Positions 25,843-34,239 of a stretch of DNA of 64,000 nucleotides are shown piece by piece; positions within the stretch are counted from its first letter, which is position 1, and each line of letters opens with the position of its first letter. A program made the translations under genes and the position numbers. Below the pieces are notes generated by a model. The model was not told the origin of the DNA. It did no database searches and saw only the letters and a program-made list of their open reading frames with translations. Source of the stretch: Roseitalea sp. (GTDB lineage Bacteria > Pseudomonadota > Alphaproteobacteria > Rhizobiales > Rhizobiaceae); NCBI GenBank assembly GCA_017642895.1, contig JAEPON010000015.1, positions 1 through 64,000 on the forward strand. Reading direction: 5' to 3'.

Positions 25843-27072
25843 ATGGCAGGCGGCGACACAGGCGGCAAGCGCGGGATCAACACGCAATTGGCGCATTCGG
25901 GCAACGATCCGCAGGCCTATTTCGGCTGGGTCAATCCGCCCGTGGTCCATGGTTCGACCGTCCTTTTCCCGGACGCTGCGACGATGAAGGCGACCCAGGT
26001 CCGCAACGCCGATGCCGCCGCGCGCAGCCGCATTCAGCCCTACACCTATGCGACCTATGGCAGCCCGACCACTGACGCGCTGTGCGAGGCGGTCGATGCG
26101 CTGGAAGGCAGTGCCGGCACCATTTTGGTCCCGTCCGGTCTGGCTGCGGTCACCGTGCCGCTCCTGGCGTTCCTGTCGGCGGGCGATCACGTGCTGATCG
26201 TCGATACGGTCTATTATCCGACCCGCCGTTTTGCCGACACGATGCTCGCGCGGATGGGCGTCGAGGTGGACTATTATGCGCCTGGGCGCGGTGCCGACAT
26301 TGCCGAGTGCTTCCGCGACAACACCAAGGTCCTCTTCATGGAGGCGCCGGGCTCGAACACGTTCGAAATGCAGGACGTGCCGGCGTTGGTCGCCGCGGCA
26401 AAGGCGGCCGGCATCGTGACCATGATCGACAACACCTGGGCGACGCCGCTCTTCTTCAAGCCGCTCGACCACGGCGTCGATATCTCGATCCATGCCGCGA
26501 CAAAATATCCCGGCGGCCATTCGGACGTGGTCATGGGCATGGTCAGCGCCAACGAGGCGACCTGGAACCAGCTCTACAACACCCAGGTGGCGCTTGGCAC
26601 GTGTGGTGCGCCGGACGACGCCTATCTGGTGCTGCGCGGCCTCAGGACGATGGGCATCCGGCTTGAGCGGCATCAGACGACAACGCTCGCCCTTGCGCGC
26701 TGGATGGAAGCGCTGGCCAAGGAGCCGGGCTCGATCGTCGGCGACGTGCTCTGCCCGGCGCTTGAAAGCTTTCCCGGCCACGCCATCTGGAAGCGCGACT
26801 TTTCCGGCGCGGCCGGTCTGTTCTCGTTCGTTCTCAAAGACGCCACCGAAGCCCAGGCGCATGCCTTTCTCGATGCGCTGGAGATTTTCGGGCTCGGCTA
26901 TTCCTGGGGCGGCTATGAGAGCCTTGTCACCCACGTTTACCTGAAAGACCGAACTGTTTCGGCGCGCGACCATGGCGGCGAAGTCATCCGCCTGCAGATC
27001 GGGCTTGAGGACGAAGCGGACCTGAAAGCGGATATTGAGCGCGGGCTGGCCGCCGCAACGGCCGCCGGCTGA
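25843..27072 (+). CDS. metC: Cystathionine beta-lyase
   Basis: A 409-residue PLP enzyme of the Cys/Met metabolism family. Conserved blocks: YGSPTTDALCEAVDALEGSA, the aspartate of MIDNTWATPLFFKPLD and the PLP lysine in SIHAATKYPGGHSD. Cleaves cystathionine to homocysteine, pyruvate and ammonia in methionine synthesis; cystathionine gamma-lyase is the main alternative, but the rhizobial MetC subgroup fits better. Monocistronic, converging on the hydratase gene 2 bp beyond its stop. Confidence 0.92.
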   Translation: MAGGDTGGKRGINTQLAHSGNDPQAYFGWVNPPVVHGSTVLFPDAATMKATQVRNADAAARSRIQPYTYATYGSPTTDALCEAVDALEGSAGTILVPSGLAAVTVPLLAFLSAGDHVLIVDTVYYPTRRFADTMLARMGVEVDYYAPGRGADIAECFRDNTKVLFMEAPGSNTFEMQDVPALVAAAKAAGIVTMIDNTWATPLFFKPLDHGVDISIHAATKYPGGHSDVVMGMVSANEATWNQLYNTQVALGTCGAPDDAYLVLRGLRTMGIRLERHQTTTLALARWMEALAKEPGSIVGDVLCPALESFPGHAIWKRDFSGAAGLFSFVLKDATEAQAHAFLDALEIFGLGYSWGGYESLVTHVYLKDRTVSARDHGGEVIRLQIGLEDEADLKADIERGLAAATAAG

Positions 27073-27074
27073 TC

Positions 27075-27869
27075 TCAGTCGCCGGGCGCCCAGGGCGGTG
27101 GTTTCCGGGCAAAAAAGGCGGCGATGCCTTCCGCTGCCTCATCGGTCTCCCAGCGATCGGCGAGCAGGGCCGCCGTTTCTTCGGTGAGCGTTGCCGGATC
27201 ATATCGCTCGAAGGTCAGGCAGAAATGCTTGGCATCGGCAATCGCGCCCGGCGCGCCGATCAGCGCGGCCACCGCCGCCTTGTCGACCGCGTTATCGAGC
27301 GCATCTGCCGGGCAGATGTCGGCGATCAGGCCGGCACGCAACGCAAATTGCGCGTCGAAAGGCCGGCCGGCCAGCAGCATCTGGCGGGCAAACCCCTCGC
27401 CCAGCCGCCGCACGACAAACGGGCCGATTGTCGCCGGCGCCAACCCCAGCTTGGATTCGGTGAGCGCGACACGCATGTCCGGCACCGCGATGGCGATGTC
27501 GCACACCGACAACAGCCCCACGCCGCCGCCGAATGCATTGCCCTGGACGCGGGCGATCAACGGCTTGGGCAGCCCGTTGAGCGTCGCCAGCATTTTCGCC
27601 AGCGCACGGCTGCCCTCCATCTTGCCGGCGCGGTCCTTTTCCATCTGCTGGCGCATCCAGTTCAGATCGCCGCCAGCGCAAAAGGTCGGCCCATCGGATC
27701 GCAGAACGATCACCCGGGCCGCCGGGTCGCGCGCCAGCGCTTCGCCGGCCTCGGTCAGTTCGGCGATCATCTGCGCGCTCAACGCATTGTGCTTGTCGGG
27801 CCGGTCAAGCGTCAGCGTGGCGATGCCGCGCGCGTCGGTTTCAAGCCTGATTGTTTCGTAGCTTGTCAT
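27075..27869 (-). CDS. liuC: Enoyl-CoA hydratase/isomerase, probable methylglutaconyl-CoA hydratase
   Basis: A 264-residue crotonase-fold enzyme with oxyanion-hole segments SDGPTFCAGGDLNWM and VQGNAFGGGVGLLSVCDIA and the AGLIADIC region. It is the last gene of the leucine-catabolic block, 6 bp after the acyl-CoA synthetase, with AGGAGG as ribosome binding site. Its position beside mccA/mccB and ivd argues for hydration of 3-methylglutaconyl-CoA (LiuC/AuH role); the sequence alone gives only the family. Confidence 0.82.
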   Translation of the reverse strand: MTSYETIRLETDARGIATLTLDRPDKHNALSAQMIAELTEAGEALARDPAARVIVLRSDGPTFCAGGDLNWMRQQMEKDRAGKMEGSRALAKMLATLNGLPKPLIARVQGNAFGGGVGLLSVCDIAIAVPDMRVALTESKLGLAPATIGPFVVRRLGEGFARQMLLAGRPFDAQFALRAGLIADICPADALDNAVDKAAVAALIGAPGAIADAKHFCLTFERYDPATLTEETAALLADRWETDEAAEGIAAFFARKPPPWAPGD

Positions 27870-27875
27870 GACCTC

Positions 27876-29501
27876 TCATCCCTCCTGTACTATCCGGTCG
27901 CGCAGGACGCGGCGCATGATCTTGCCCGTGGTCGTCACCGGCAATTCGTCCAGCGCCTCGATCTCGCGCGGACATTCGTGCGCCGCAAGCCGGTCCCTGA
28001 CGTGGGATTTCAATTCGGCCTCCAGCGTTGCATCGAGCGTGTAGCCGTCGGCCAAGACCACATAAGCCTTGACGATTTCGGTGCGCTGCGGGTCCGGCTT
28101 GCCGATCGCGGCGGCCATGCGCACCGCCGGATGACGGATCAGGCAGTCTTCTATGCCGCCCGGCCCGATGCGGTAGCCGGCCGATGTGATCACATCGTCG
28201 TCGCGGCCGACAAAGCGGATCCAGCCGTCCCGTTCACGCACGCCGACATCGCCCATCACAAGCCAGTCGCCGATGAATTTTTGGTCCGTCGCGTCCGGAT
28301 TGTTCCAATAATTCAGGAACATGACCGGATCGGGCCGGCGCACGGCGATCAACCCCTCCTCACCTTGGGCGCACGCGGTTCCGTCGGCGCGCAAAACGGC
28401 CACCGCGTGTCCGGGCACGGGCCGGCCCATCACGCCCGGCTGCGCGTCCATCAGCGCCGAACAGGACGAGATGACCAGATTGCACTCGGTCTGGCCGTAG
28501 AATTCGTTGATCGTCACGCCCAGCACGCGGCGGCCCCAACCGACCAGTTCGGCGCCCAGTGTTTCGCCACCCGAGCCGACGGTGCGCAGGCGCAACGGGT
28601 GCGGAAGCGTCTCTGGAAATGCCGCACGCATCATCTTGAGCGCGGTCGGCGGCAGGAAAGCGTTGGTGACGCCGCGCCGCGCCATCAGACCAAAGGCATC
28701 GTCCGCGGTGAACTTGTCGAAGCGCCGCGCAACCACCGGCACACCGTGAAACAGGGCAGGCAGGAGCACGTCGAGCAGGCCGCCGATCCAGGCCCAGTCA
28801 GCCGGCGTCCAGATCACGTCGCCCGGCTGCGGGAAGAATTCATGGTGCATCTCGACACCGGGCAGATGGCCCAGCAGCACGCGATGCGCGTGCAGCGCGC
28901 CCTTGGGCGCGCCCGTGGTCCCGGACGTGTAGATGATAAGCGCCGGATCGTCGGCTTCGGTATCGACGATCTGAAAGTCGACAGACTGGTTGGCCAGCAG
29001 CACGTGCAGATCGGCCGTTCCGAGATCGTCATGCGCACCGTCGACGGTCAGGATGCGAAGACCATCCTGTGCCGCCCCGGCCATCGCCCGCAGTTTCGAA
29101 GCTCCATCCCGGTTCGTGACGACATGGCCGATGCCCGCGTCGACGATCCGGTGTTCGAGCGCATCGGGGCCGAACAGGACGAACAGTGGGACCGCGATCG
29201 CGCCCATCTTGTAGATGGCGACATGGCTGGCGGCCGTCTCGACCGTCTGGGGCAGCAGGACGCCGACCCGGTCGCCGCGCGCGACACCCTGGGCGGCGAG
29301 CAGGTTTGCCATGCGGTTCGACATCTCCCGCAAATCGCCAAAGCTGACTGTGCGATCCTCATCGTCGACGATCAGCGCAGTGCGGTCCGGCTCGGTCTCC
29401 GCCCAGCGGTCGCAGCAGGCAACGCCCATGTTGAGGCGCGCCGGCACATCCCACCGGAACCGGTTGACCAGTTCTTCATAGGTCTCAGCGGCGGGCAGCA
29501 T
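27876..29501 (-). CDS. AMP-binding acyl-CoA synthetase
   Basis: A 541-residue adenylate-forming enzyme resembling medium-chain/acetate-type acyl-CoA synthetases. ATP-binding P-loop IIYTSGTTGAPKGALHAHR, the TECNLV motif (EFYGQTECNLV), core GDVGVRERDGWIRFVGRDDD and C-terminal catalytic lysine in PVTTTGKIMRR. The start shares one base with the mccA stop (TGATG), so the genes are coupled. In this setting it probably activates a short branched or aromatic acid, or acetoacetate, released in amino acid breakdown; the substrate is inferred only. Confidence 0.86.
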   Translation of the reverse strand: MLPAAETYEELVNRFRWDVPARLNMGVACCDRWAETEPDRTALIVDDEDRTVSFGDLREMSNRMANLLAAQGVARGDRVGVLLPQTVETAASHVAIYKMGAIAVPLFVLFGPDALEHRIVDAGIGHVVTNRDGASKLRAMAGAAQDGLRILTVDGAHDDLGTADLHVLLANQSVDFQIVDTEADDPALIIYTSGTTGAPKGALHAHRVLLGHLPGVEMHHEFFPQPGDVIWTPADWAWIGGLLDVLLPALFHGVPVVARRFDKFTADDAFGLMARRGVTNAFLPPTALKMMRAAFPETLPHPLRLRTVGSGGETLGAELVGWGRRVLGVTINEFYGQTECNLVISSCSALMDAQPGVMGRPVPGHAVAVLRADGTACAQGEEGLIAVRRPDPVMFLNYWNNPDATDQKFIGDWLVMGDVGVRERDGWIRFVGRDDDVITSAGYRIGPGGIEDCLIRHPAVRMAAAIGKPDPQRTEIVKAYVVLADGYTLDATLEAELKSHVRDRLAAHECPREIEALDELPVTTTGKIMRRVLRDRIVQEG

Positions 29502-31468
29502 CAGGGGTCGTCCGGCTCGAACGCGATCAGCACCGCTCCACCCTCGACGGCGCTGCCCGGCGCGCCATGGATCGCGGCGACGACGCCATCGCGCGGCGCG
29601 GTCAGCGGGTGCTCCATCTTCATCGCCTCGACAACGGCCAGACGGTCGCCCGCCGAGACCGCCTGCCCCGCCTCGACATCGATCAGCCGAATGATCCCCG
29701 TCATCGGCGCGGTGACGGCATCGCCGCTCGCACCCGCGTCGCCGTCGCCGGCCAGCGGATCGGGAATCGCGAAATCATGCGACGCGCCGTCCAGCAGCAC
29801 CGAGACATGCGGCGTGCCGGCGGCCCGATAGCGAACCAAGCCCGCGTTGAAGCTGGGACTGCCCGAACTGCCGCCCACGGTCGTCACATCGCGTTTCAGC
29901 CCGTCCAGCCGCAGCGGCGGTTCGCCGTCCAAGGTGACGTTGCCCGGACCGTTCAGGGTAAGCCGGCGCTCGATAGGCGTGTCGCCGTGCATCAGCCGCA
30001 CCTGATGGCTGGCCTCACCCCAGAGACGCCAGCCCAAACGCGGATCGGCCGGATCGAGATTGAGCGCAGCGATGGCCGCCAGCGCGACGGCGAGATCGGG
30101 CGGCTCGGGCACTGCGGTCAGTGTGTCGAGGTCGCGGTCGATCAGGCCGGTATCGACATGGCCCGCCGCAAACCCGTCATGGCCGGCCAGCGCCAAAAGA
30201 AAGGCGCGGTTGGTCACCGTTCCCGCCACATGTGTGCCCGCGAGCGCGGCGCGCAGCCGGCCCAATGCCTCGTCGCGCGTTTCGCCATGCGCGATCAGCT
30301 TGGCGATCATCGGATCATAATAGGGCGTGATCGCGTCGCCGGACCGCACGCCGGTGTCGACGCGCGCGTCGCCAAATCCCAGATGGGCCAACTGGCCGGT
30401 CTGCGGCAGAAAATTGTGCGACGGGTCCTCCGCATAAAGCCGCGCCTCGAACGCGTGCCCGCACAGGGCGATTTCATCCTGGTTCTTGGGCAGCGGCTCA
30501 CCGGCGGCGACACGCAACTGCCATTCGACCAGATCGACCCCGGTCACCGCCTCGGTGACCGGATGCTCGACCTGAAGGCGGGTGTTCATCTCCATGAACC
30601 AGAAGCCGTCCGGCCGGAGCGGCCCGGAGCCGTCGACGATGAATTCGACCGTGCCCGCGCCCTGATAGCCGATGGTCTTGGCAGCGCGTACCGCAGCGCC
30701 CGTCATCGCTGCACGCACCTCGCCGGTCATGCCCGGGGCGGGCGCCTCCTCGATCACCTTCTGGTGGCGCCGCTGCAACGAACAATCGCGTTCATAAAGG
30801 TGCACGACATCGCCGTACGCGTCGCCGAACACCTGCACCTCGATGTGGCGCGGTGCCGTCACATATTTTTCGATCAGCACCGCGTCGTCGCCGAACGCGT
30901 TCTGCGCTTCGCGGCGGCAGCTTTCGAGCGCGGCATGAAAGTCCCCGGCGCGCTCGACCTTGCGCATGCCCTTGCCGCCGCCGCCCGCCCGCGCCTTGAT
31001 CAGAACCGGATAGCCGATCTGGTCGGCTTCTCCGGCGAGGAAATCGGCATTCTGATTGTCGCCATGATAGCCGGGCACGACCGGCACGCCCGCCTTTTCC
31101 ATCAGCGCCTTGGCGGCATCCTTCAAACCCATCGCCCGGATCGCATCCGCCGTGGGTCCGACAAAGACCAGCCCGGCCTTTTCGACGGCTTCAACGCAGG
31201 CCGGGTTCTCCGACAGGAACCCGTAGCCCGGATGGACCGCGTCCGCGCCGGTCGTTTTGGCGGCTTCGAGGATGGCGTCCATGTTCAAATAGCTGTCGGC
31301 CGCCGGCGCCGGGCCGATCCGCACCGCCTCGTCGGCCATTTCGACATGCAGCGCAGCGGTATCGGCGTCCGAATGGACCGCGACGGTGGCGATGCCCATG
31401 CGCCGGGCCGTCTTGATGACGCGGCAGGCGATCTCGCCCCGGTTGGCGATGAGGAGCTTGGTGATCAT
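29501..31468 (-). CDS. mccA: Methylcrotonyl-CoA carboxylase biotin-containing subunit
   Basis: A 655-residue biotin carboxylase/biotin carrier protein. N-terminal carboxylase domains (1-450): LLIANRGEIACRVIKTARRM, ATP-grasp GGGGKGMRKVE, catalytic MEMNTRLQVEHPVTEAVTG; C-terminal biotinyl domain with the modified lysine in VEAMKMEHPLTAPRDG (near residue 618). Carboxylates biotin for MccB in leucine degradation. Propionyl-CoA carboxylase alpha is similar but the adjoining mccB, ivd and hydratase favour MCC. The start lies about 10 nt from a 34-bp inverted repeat, so its translation initiation region may be structured. Confidence 0.93.
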   Translation of the reverse strand: MITKLLIANRGEIACRVIKTARRMGIATVAVHSDADTAALHVEMADEAVRIGPAPAADSYLNMDAILEAAKTTGADAVHPGYGFLSENPACVEAVEKAGLVFVGPTADAIRAMGLKDAAKALMEKAGVPVVPGYHGDNQNADFLAGEADQIGYPVLIKARAGGGGKGMRKVERAGDFHAALESCRREAQNAFGDDAVLIEKYVTAPRHIEVQVFGDAYGDVVHLYERDCSLQRRHQKVIEEAPAPGMTGEVRAAMTGAAVRAAKTIGYQGAGTVEFIVDGSGPLRPDGFWFMEMNTRLQVEHPVTEAVTGVDLVEWQLRVAAGEPLPKNQDEIALCGHAFEARLYAEDPSHNFLPQTGQLAHLGFGDARVDTGVRSGDAITPYYDPMIAKLIAHGETRDEALGRLRAALAGTHVAGTVTNRAFLLALAGHDGFAAGHVDTGLIDRDLDTLTAVPEPPDLAVALAAIAALNLDPADPRLGWRLWGEASHQVRLMHGDTPIERRLTLNGPGNVTLDGEPPLRLDGLKRDVTTVGGSSGSPSFNAGLVRYRAAGTPHVSVLLDGASHDFAIPDPLAGDGDAGASGDAVTAPMTGIIRLIDVEAGQAVSAGDRLAVVEAMKMEHPLTAPRDGVVAAIHGAPGSAVEGGAVLIAFEPDDP

Positions 31469-31478
31469 CCCAGAGCGC

Positions 31479-31621
31479 CGTCATCCTCGGGCTCGACCCG
31501 AGGATCCATTCCAGAGACCGTTCCGCCTGCTATCGCCATCAAATCATGCATCTTCTGTCAGCGCCTCGTCCTCAAGTTTGGCTTCACGGAATGGATCCTC
31601 GGGTCGAGCCCGAGGATGACG
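31479..31621. repeat. 34-bp perfect inverted repeat between mccB and mccA
   Basis: Left arm 31479-31512 and right arm 31588-31621 are exact reverse complements over 34 bp; each arm itself contains the palindrome CCTCGGGCTCGACCCGAGG. The spacer is 75 bp. It fills nearly the whole gap between mccB and mccA and would fold into a long hairpin in the operon mRNA, ending 10 nt before the mccA start. CCTCGGGCTCGACCCGAGG-like palindromes are common dispersed repeats in alphaproteobacterial genomes (recalled, not searched). Confidence 0.9.
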
Positions 31622-31636
31622 CGGCGCACCGCCGCG

Positions 31637-33190
31637 TCACATCCGGAACACGCCGAATTTCGTCTCCTCCACCGGCGCGTTGAGCGCGGCGCGCAAGCTG
31701 AGCGCCACCACATCGCGTGTGGTGCGCGGGTCGATGATGCCGTCATCCCAAAGCCGCGCCGAGGCATAGAAGGGGTGCGACTGTTCCTCGAACAGGTCGA
31801 GCGTCGGCTGTTTGAAGGCGGCTTCCTCCTCCGCGCTCCATGTGCCGCCCTTGGCCTCGATGCCGGCACGCTTGACGGTGGCAAGGACGCCCGCCGCCTG
31901 CGCGCCGCCCATGACGGCGATGCGCGCGTTCGGCCACATCCACAAGAAGCGCGGACCGTAGGCGCGGCCGCACATGCCGTAATTGCCGGCGCCATAGGAG
32001 CCGCCAATGATCACCGTCACCTTGGGCACGGCGGCGGTGGAGACGGCCTGCACCAGCTTGGCCCCGTCCTTGGCGATGCCGCCCGCCTCATATTTCGAAC
32101 CGACCATGAAGCCGGTGATGTTTTGCAGGAACAGAAGCGGGATCTTGCGCTGGCAGCACAGTTCGATGAAGTGCGCGCCCTTGAGCGAAGACTCCGAGAA
32201 CAGCACGCCATTGTTGGCGATGATGCCCGCCGGCACGCCGTCGATATGGGCAAAGCCGGTGACAAGCGTCGTGCCGTAACGCGGCTTGAACTCGGCAAAG
32301 TCCAAGCCGTCGACAATCCGCGCGATCACGTCGCGCACGTCGTAAGGCGTTTTCGGATCGTCTGGTAGCAGGTCGAAAAGGGTGTCTGGATCGTGCGTGG
32401 GCGCCACGGGCGCGCGCAACGCGATGGCCGGTTCGGGCACCGGACCAAGATCGGCGACGATCTGGCGGGCCAGCGCCAGCGCGTGATGATCGTCGTCGGC
32501 CAGATAATCGGCGACGCCGGACAGGCGCGTGTGCGTGTCGCCGCCGCCGAGCGTTTCGGCATCGACCACCTCGCCCGTCGCCTCCTTGACCAGCGGCGGG
32601 CCGGCCAGGAAGATCGTGCCCTGTTCCTTGACGATGATCGTCTGGTCGCTCATCGCCGGCACATAGGCGCCGCCGGCCGTGCACGAGCCCATCACGACGG
32701 CGATCTGGGGGATGCCGGCGGCGCTCATGCGCGCCTGATTGTAGAAAATGCGGCCGAAATGGTCCCGGTCGGGAAACACCTCGTCCTGGTTGGGCAGGTT
32801 GGCGCCGCCGGAGTCGACCAGATAGAGGCAGGGTAGCCGGTTTTGCTCGGCGATTTCCTGCGCGCGCAGGTGCTTTTTGACGGTCAGCGGATAGTAGGTG
32901 CCGCCCTTCACGGTCGCATCATTGCAGACGATCATGCAGTCGCGGCCCGACACCTTGCCGACACCGGCGATGACGCCGGCAGCCGGGATGTCGTCGTCGT
33001 AGACGCCGCGCGCGGCGAACAGGCCGATTTCGAGAAACGGCGCACCGGGGTCCAGCAACCCCTGCACCCGGTCGCGCGGTAACAGTTTTCCACGTTTGAG
33101 ATGCCGTTCGCGCGATGCCTCCGACCCGCCGGCCATGATGCGGGACGCTTCGGCGGCGGTCTGTTCGGTCTGGGTGCGGAGACTGCTCAC
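31637..33190 (-). CDS. mccB: Methylcrotonyl-CoA carboxylase carboxyltransferase subunit
   Basis: A 517-residue acyl-CoA carboxyltransferase. Conserved features: [58 protein letters not shown] and the C-terminal [20 protein letters not shown] and [15 protein letters not shown]. It transfers CO2 from MccA biotin to 3-methylcrotonyl-CoA. The start is GTG at 33190, overlapping the toxin stop as GTGA; the frame runs 14 codons further into the toxin gene without homology. Usual MccB proteins have about 20 more N-terminal residues, absent here. Confidence 0.93.
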   Translation of the reverse strand: MSSLRTQTEQTAAEASRIMAGGSEASRERHLKRGKLLPRDRVQGLLDPGAPFLEIGLFAARGVYDDDIPAAGVIAGVGKVSGRDCMIVCNDATVKGGTYYPLTVKKHLRAQEIAEQNRLPCLYLVDSGGANLPNQDEVFPDRDHFGRIFYNQARMSAAGIPQIAVVMGSCTAGGAYVPAMSDQTIIVKEQGTIFLAGPPLVKEATGEVVDAETLGGGDTHTRLSGVADYLADDDHHALALARQIVADLGPVPEPAIALRAPVAPTHDPDTLFDLLPDDPKTPYDVRDVIARIVDGLDFAEFKPRYGTTLVTGFAHIDGVPAGIIANNGVLFSESSLKGAHFIELCCQRKIPLLFLQNITGFMVGSKYEAGGIAKDGAKLVQAVSTAAVPKVTVIIGGSYGAGNYGMCGRAYGPRFLWMWPNARIAVMGGAQAAGVLATVKRAGIEAKGGTWSAEEEAAFKQPTLDLFEEQSHPFYASARLWDDGIIDPRTTRDVVALSLRAALNAPVEETKFGVFRM

Positions 33191-33567
33191 CGGATCACCT
33201 CGACTGTGACGCCCGTATCCAGATCGGCCCATGCGCGGTCGGCGGTTACCGCCGTCGCATCCATTGTCTGCGCCAGCGCCAGACAGGCACGATCGGCGAG
33301 CGACAGGCCCTTTGAGCGTGTCGGCGTGCGCAGCGCGACCGCGATCCGACTCTGCTTCTGGTCAAAGGCGACCACCGACAGGCGCAACGCATTCATGATC
33401 ACGTCAAGATCATCGTCCGGCACGCCCTTGTCGGCCAGTTTCGTGCCCACTTCGCAGAGATTGACCGTCGAAACCAGCGCTCCGTCCAGCAAGGAGCCGA
33501 CCTTCTCGCCGCCGGGCTCGTCGTTCAGATGGGCGACGATCGCCGACGCATCGAGCACGATGGTCAT
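33187..33567 (-). CDS. PIN-domain (VapC-like) toxin
   Basis: A 126-residue PIN-domain ribonuclease. Acidic active-site residues are D6 ([12 protein letters not shown]), E39 ([10 protein letters not shown]), the aspartate of [11 protein letters not shown] and that of [10 protein letters not shown]. VapC toxins cleave tRNA or rRNA when freed from antitoxin. Its start shares one base with the stop of the upstream antitoxin gene (TGATG), the classical antitoxin-first coupling. Its own stop overlaps the mccB start by four bases, so it lies physically and perhaps translationally within the leucine operon. Confidence 0.9.
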   Translation of the reverse strand: MTIVLDASAIVAHLNDEPGGEKVGSLLDGALVSTVNLCEVGTKLADKGVPDDDLDVIMNALRLSVVAFDQKQSRIAVALRTPTRSKGLSLADRACLALAQTMDATAVTADRAWADLDTGVTVEVIR

Positions 33568-34166
33568 CAGGCGCGGTCCCGCGCCGCGTCCGCATGCCGG
33601 TCCGCGATCAGTTCATCGACCAGGCTGACGCCCTCGGGCACATATTGGCGCACGATCGCGCGGGCCCGGGCCAGTTCGCCCGCCCGGGTCCGCATCACCA
33701 GCGCGCCGTCCTCGATCGACAGGCTGACTTCATCTCCTTCGCCGATCGCCAGCAGTTCGCGCAGGTCGGCGGGGATGACGAGACGGCCGGCGGCGCCGAT
33801 GGTCGCAGTGGCGGGCGCCGGGGCATTGTGATCGCCGCCCGATTGCGCTTTGTCGGCGGACAGGACGTTATAGGCATGCTGGTATCGGATGCCCAGGCTG
33901 CGCGCGATATCAGCCGTCGCATAGCCGGCCGCCGCCAACAGCCTGATCTTGTCGGACTTGGTGGACGGAAGCGGCACGTCCATCGCCTCCAATGTCTGTT
34001 TGAGTTGCCCTTCCGGCAATGCGTCGAGCGCCTTGCGCAGCCGCTCCGACGGCAAATCCTCGAACGCCTTGCGCAATTGTTCGGACGGCAGCGCGTCCAA
34101 CTGGCGCTTCAGACTGTCAACCGACCGCTCCGAACCGGCAGCCGCGATGCGCGCATCATGGTTCAT
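33567..34166 (-). CDS. AbrB-family antitoxin with repeat and HTH domains
   Basis: A 199-residue protein with three parts. Residues 26-61 are three 12-residue repeats (LPSEQLRKAFED, LPSERLRKALDA, LPEGQLKQTLEA) predicted helical. Residues 70-102 form a helix-turn-helix (KSDKIRLLAAAGYATADIAR then SLGIRYQHAYNVL). Residues about 118-165 are an AbrB/MazE swapped-hairpin DNA-binding domain (GAAGRLVIPADLREL), followed by an acidic/basic tail likely to wrap the toxin. It neutralises the adjacent PIN toxin and represses the pair. HTH-AbrB antitoxins are known; the repeats are unusual. GGAG ribosome binding site 8 nt before ATG. Confidence 0.85.
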   Translation of the reverse strand: MNHDARIAAAGSERSVDSLKRQLDALPSEQLRKAFEDLPSERLRKALDALPEGQLKQTLEAMDVPLPSTKSDKIRLLAAAGYATADIARSLGIRYQHAYNVLSADKAQSGGDHNAPAPATATIGAAGRLVIPADLRELLAIGEGDEVSLSIEDGALVMRTRAGELARARAIVRQYVPEGVSLVDELIADRHADAARDRA

Positions 34167-34239
34167 GACATATCTCCATCAGACACAGCAGATTATGTCA
34201 GTTTATTATTGAATATGTCAATAGTCACAAATCTACCAA
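34167..34239 (-). promoter_or_regulatory. Promoter and operator of the toxin-antitoxin pair
   Basis: On the minus strand a perfect -35 TTGACA (34221-34216) and CATAAT -10 (34197-34192) are separated by 18 bp. ATGTCA hexamers recur at 34195-34200 and 34215-34220 (plus strand), exactly 20 bp apart, with an inverted copy TGACAT at 34166-34171, a likely antitoxin operator. The segment is AT-rich compared with flanking genes. Confidence 0.7.

Noticed and set aside
27225..29831. 868-codon plus-strand frame opposite the hydratase and acyl-CoA synthetase
   Set aside because: Antisense shadow; no motif.
29567..32368. 933-codon plus-strand frame opposite mccA/mccB
   Set aside because: Antisense shadow of two clear enzymes; no domain or ribosome binding site support.
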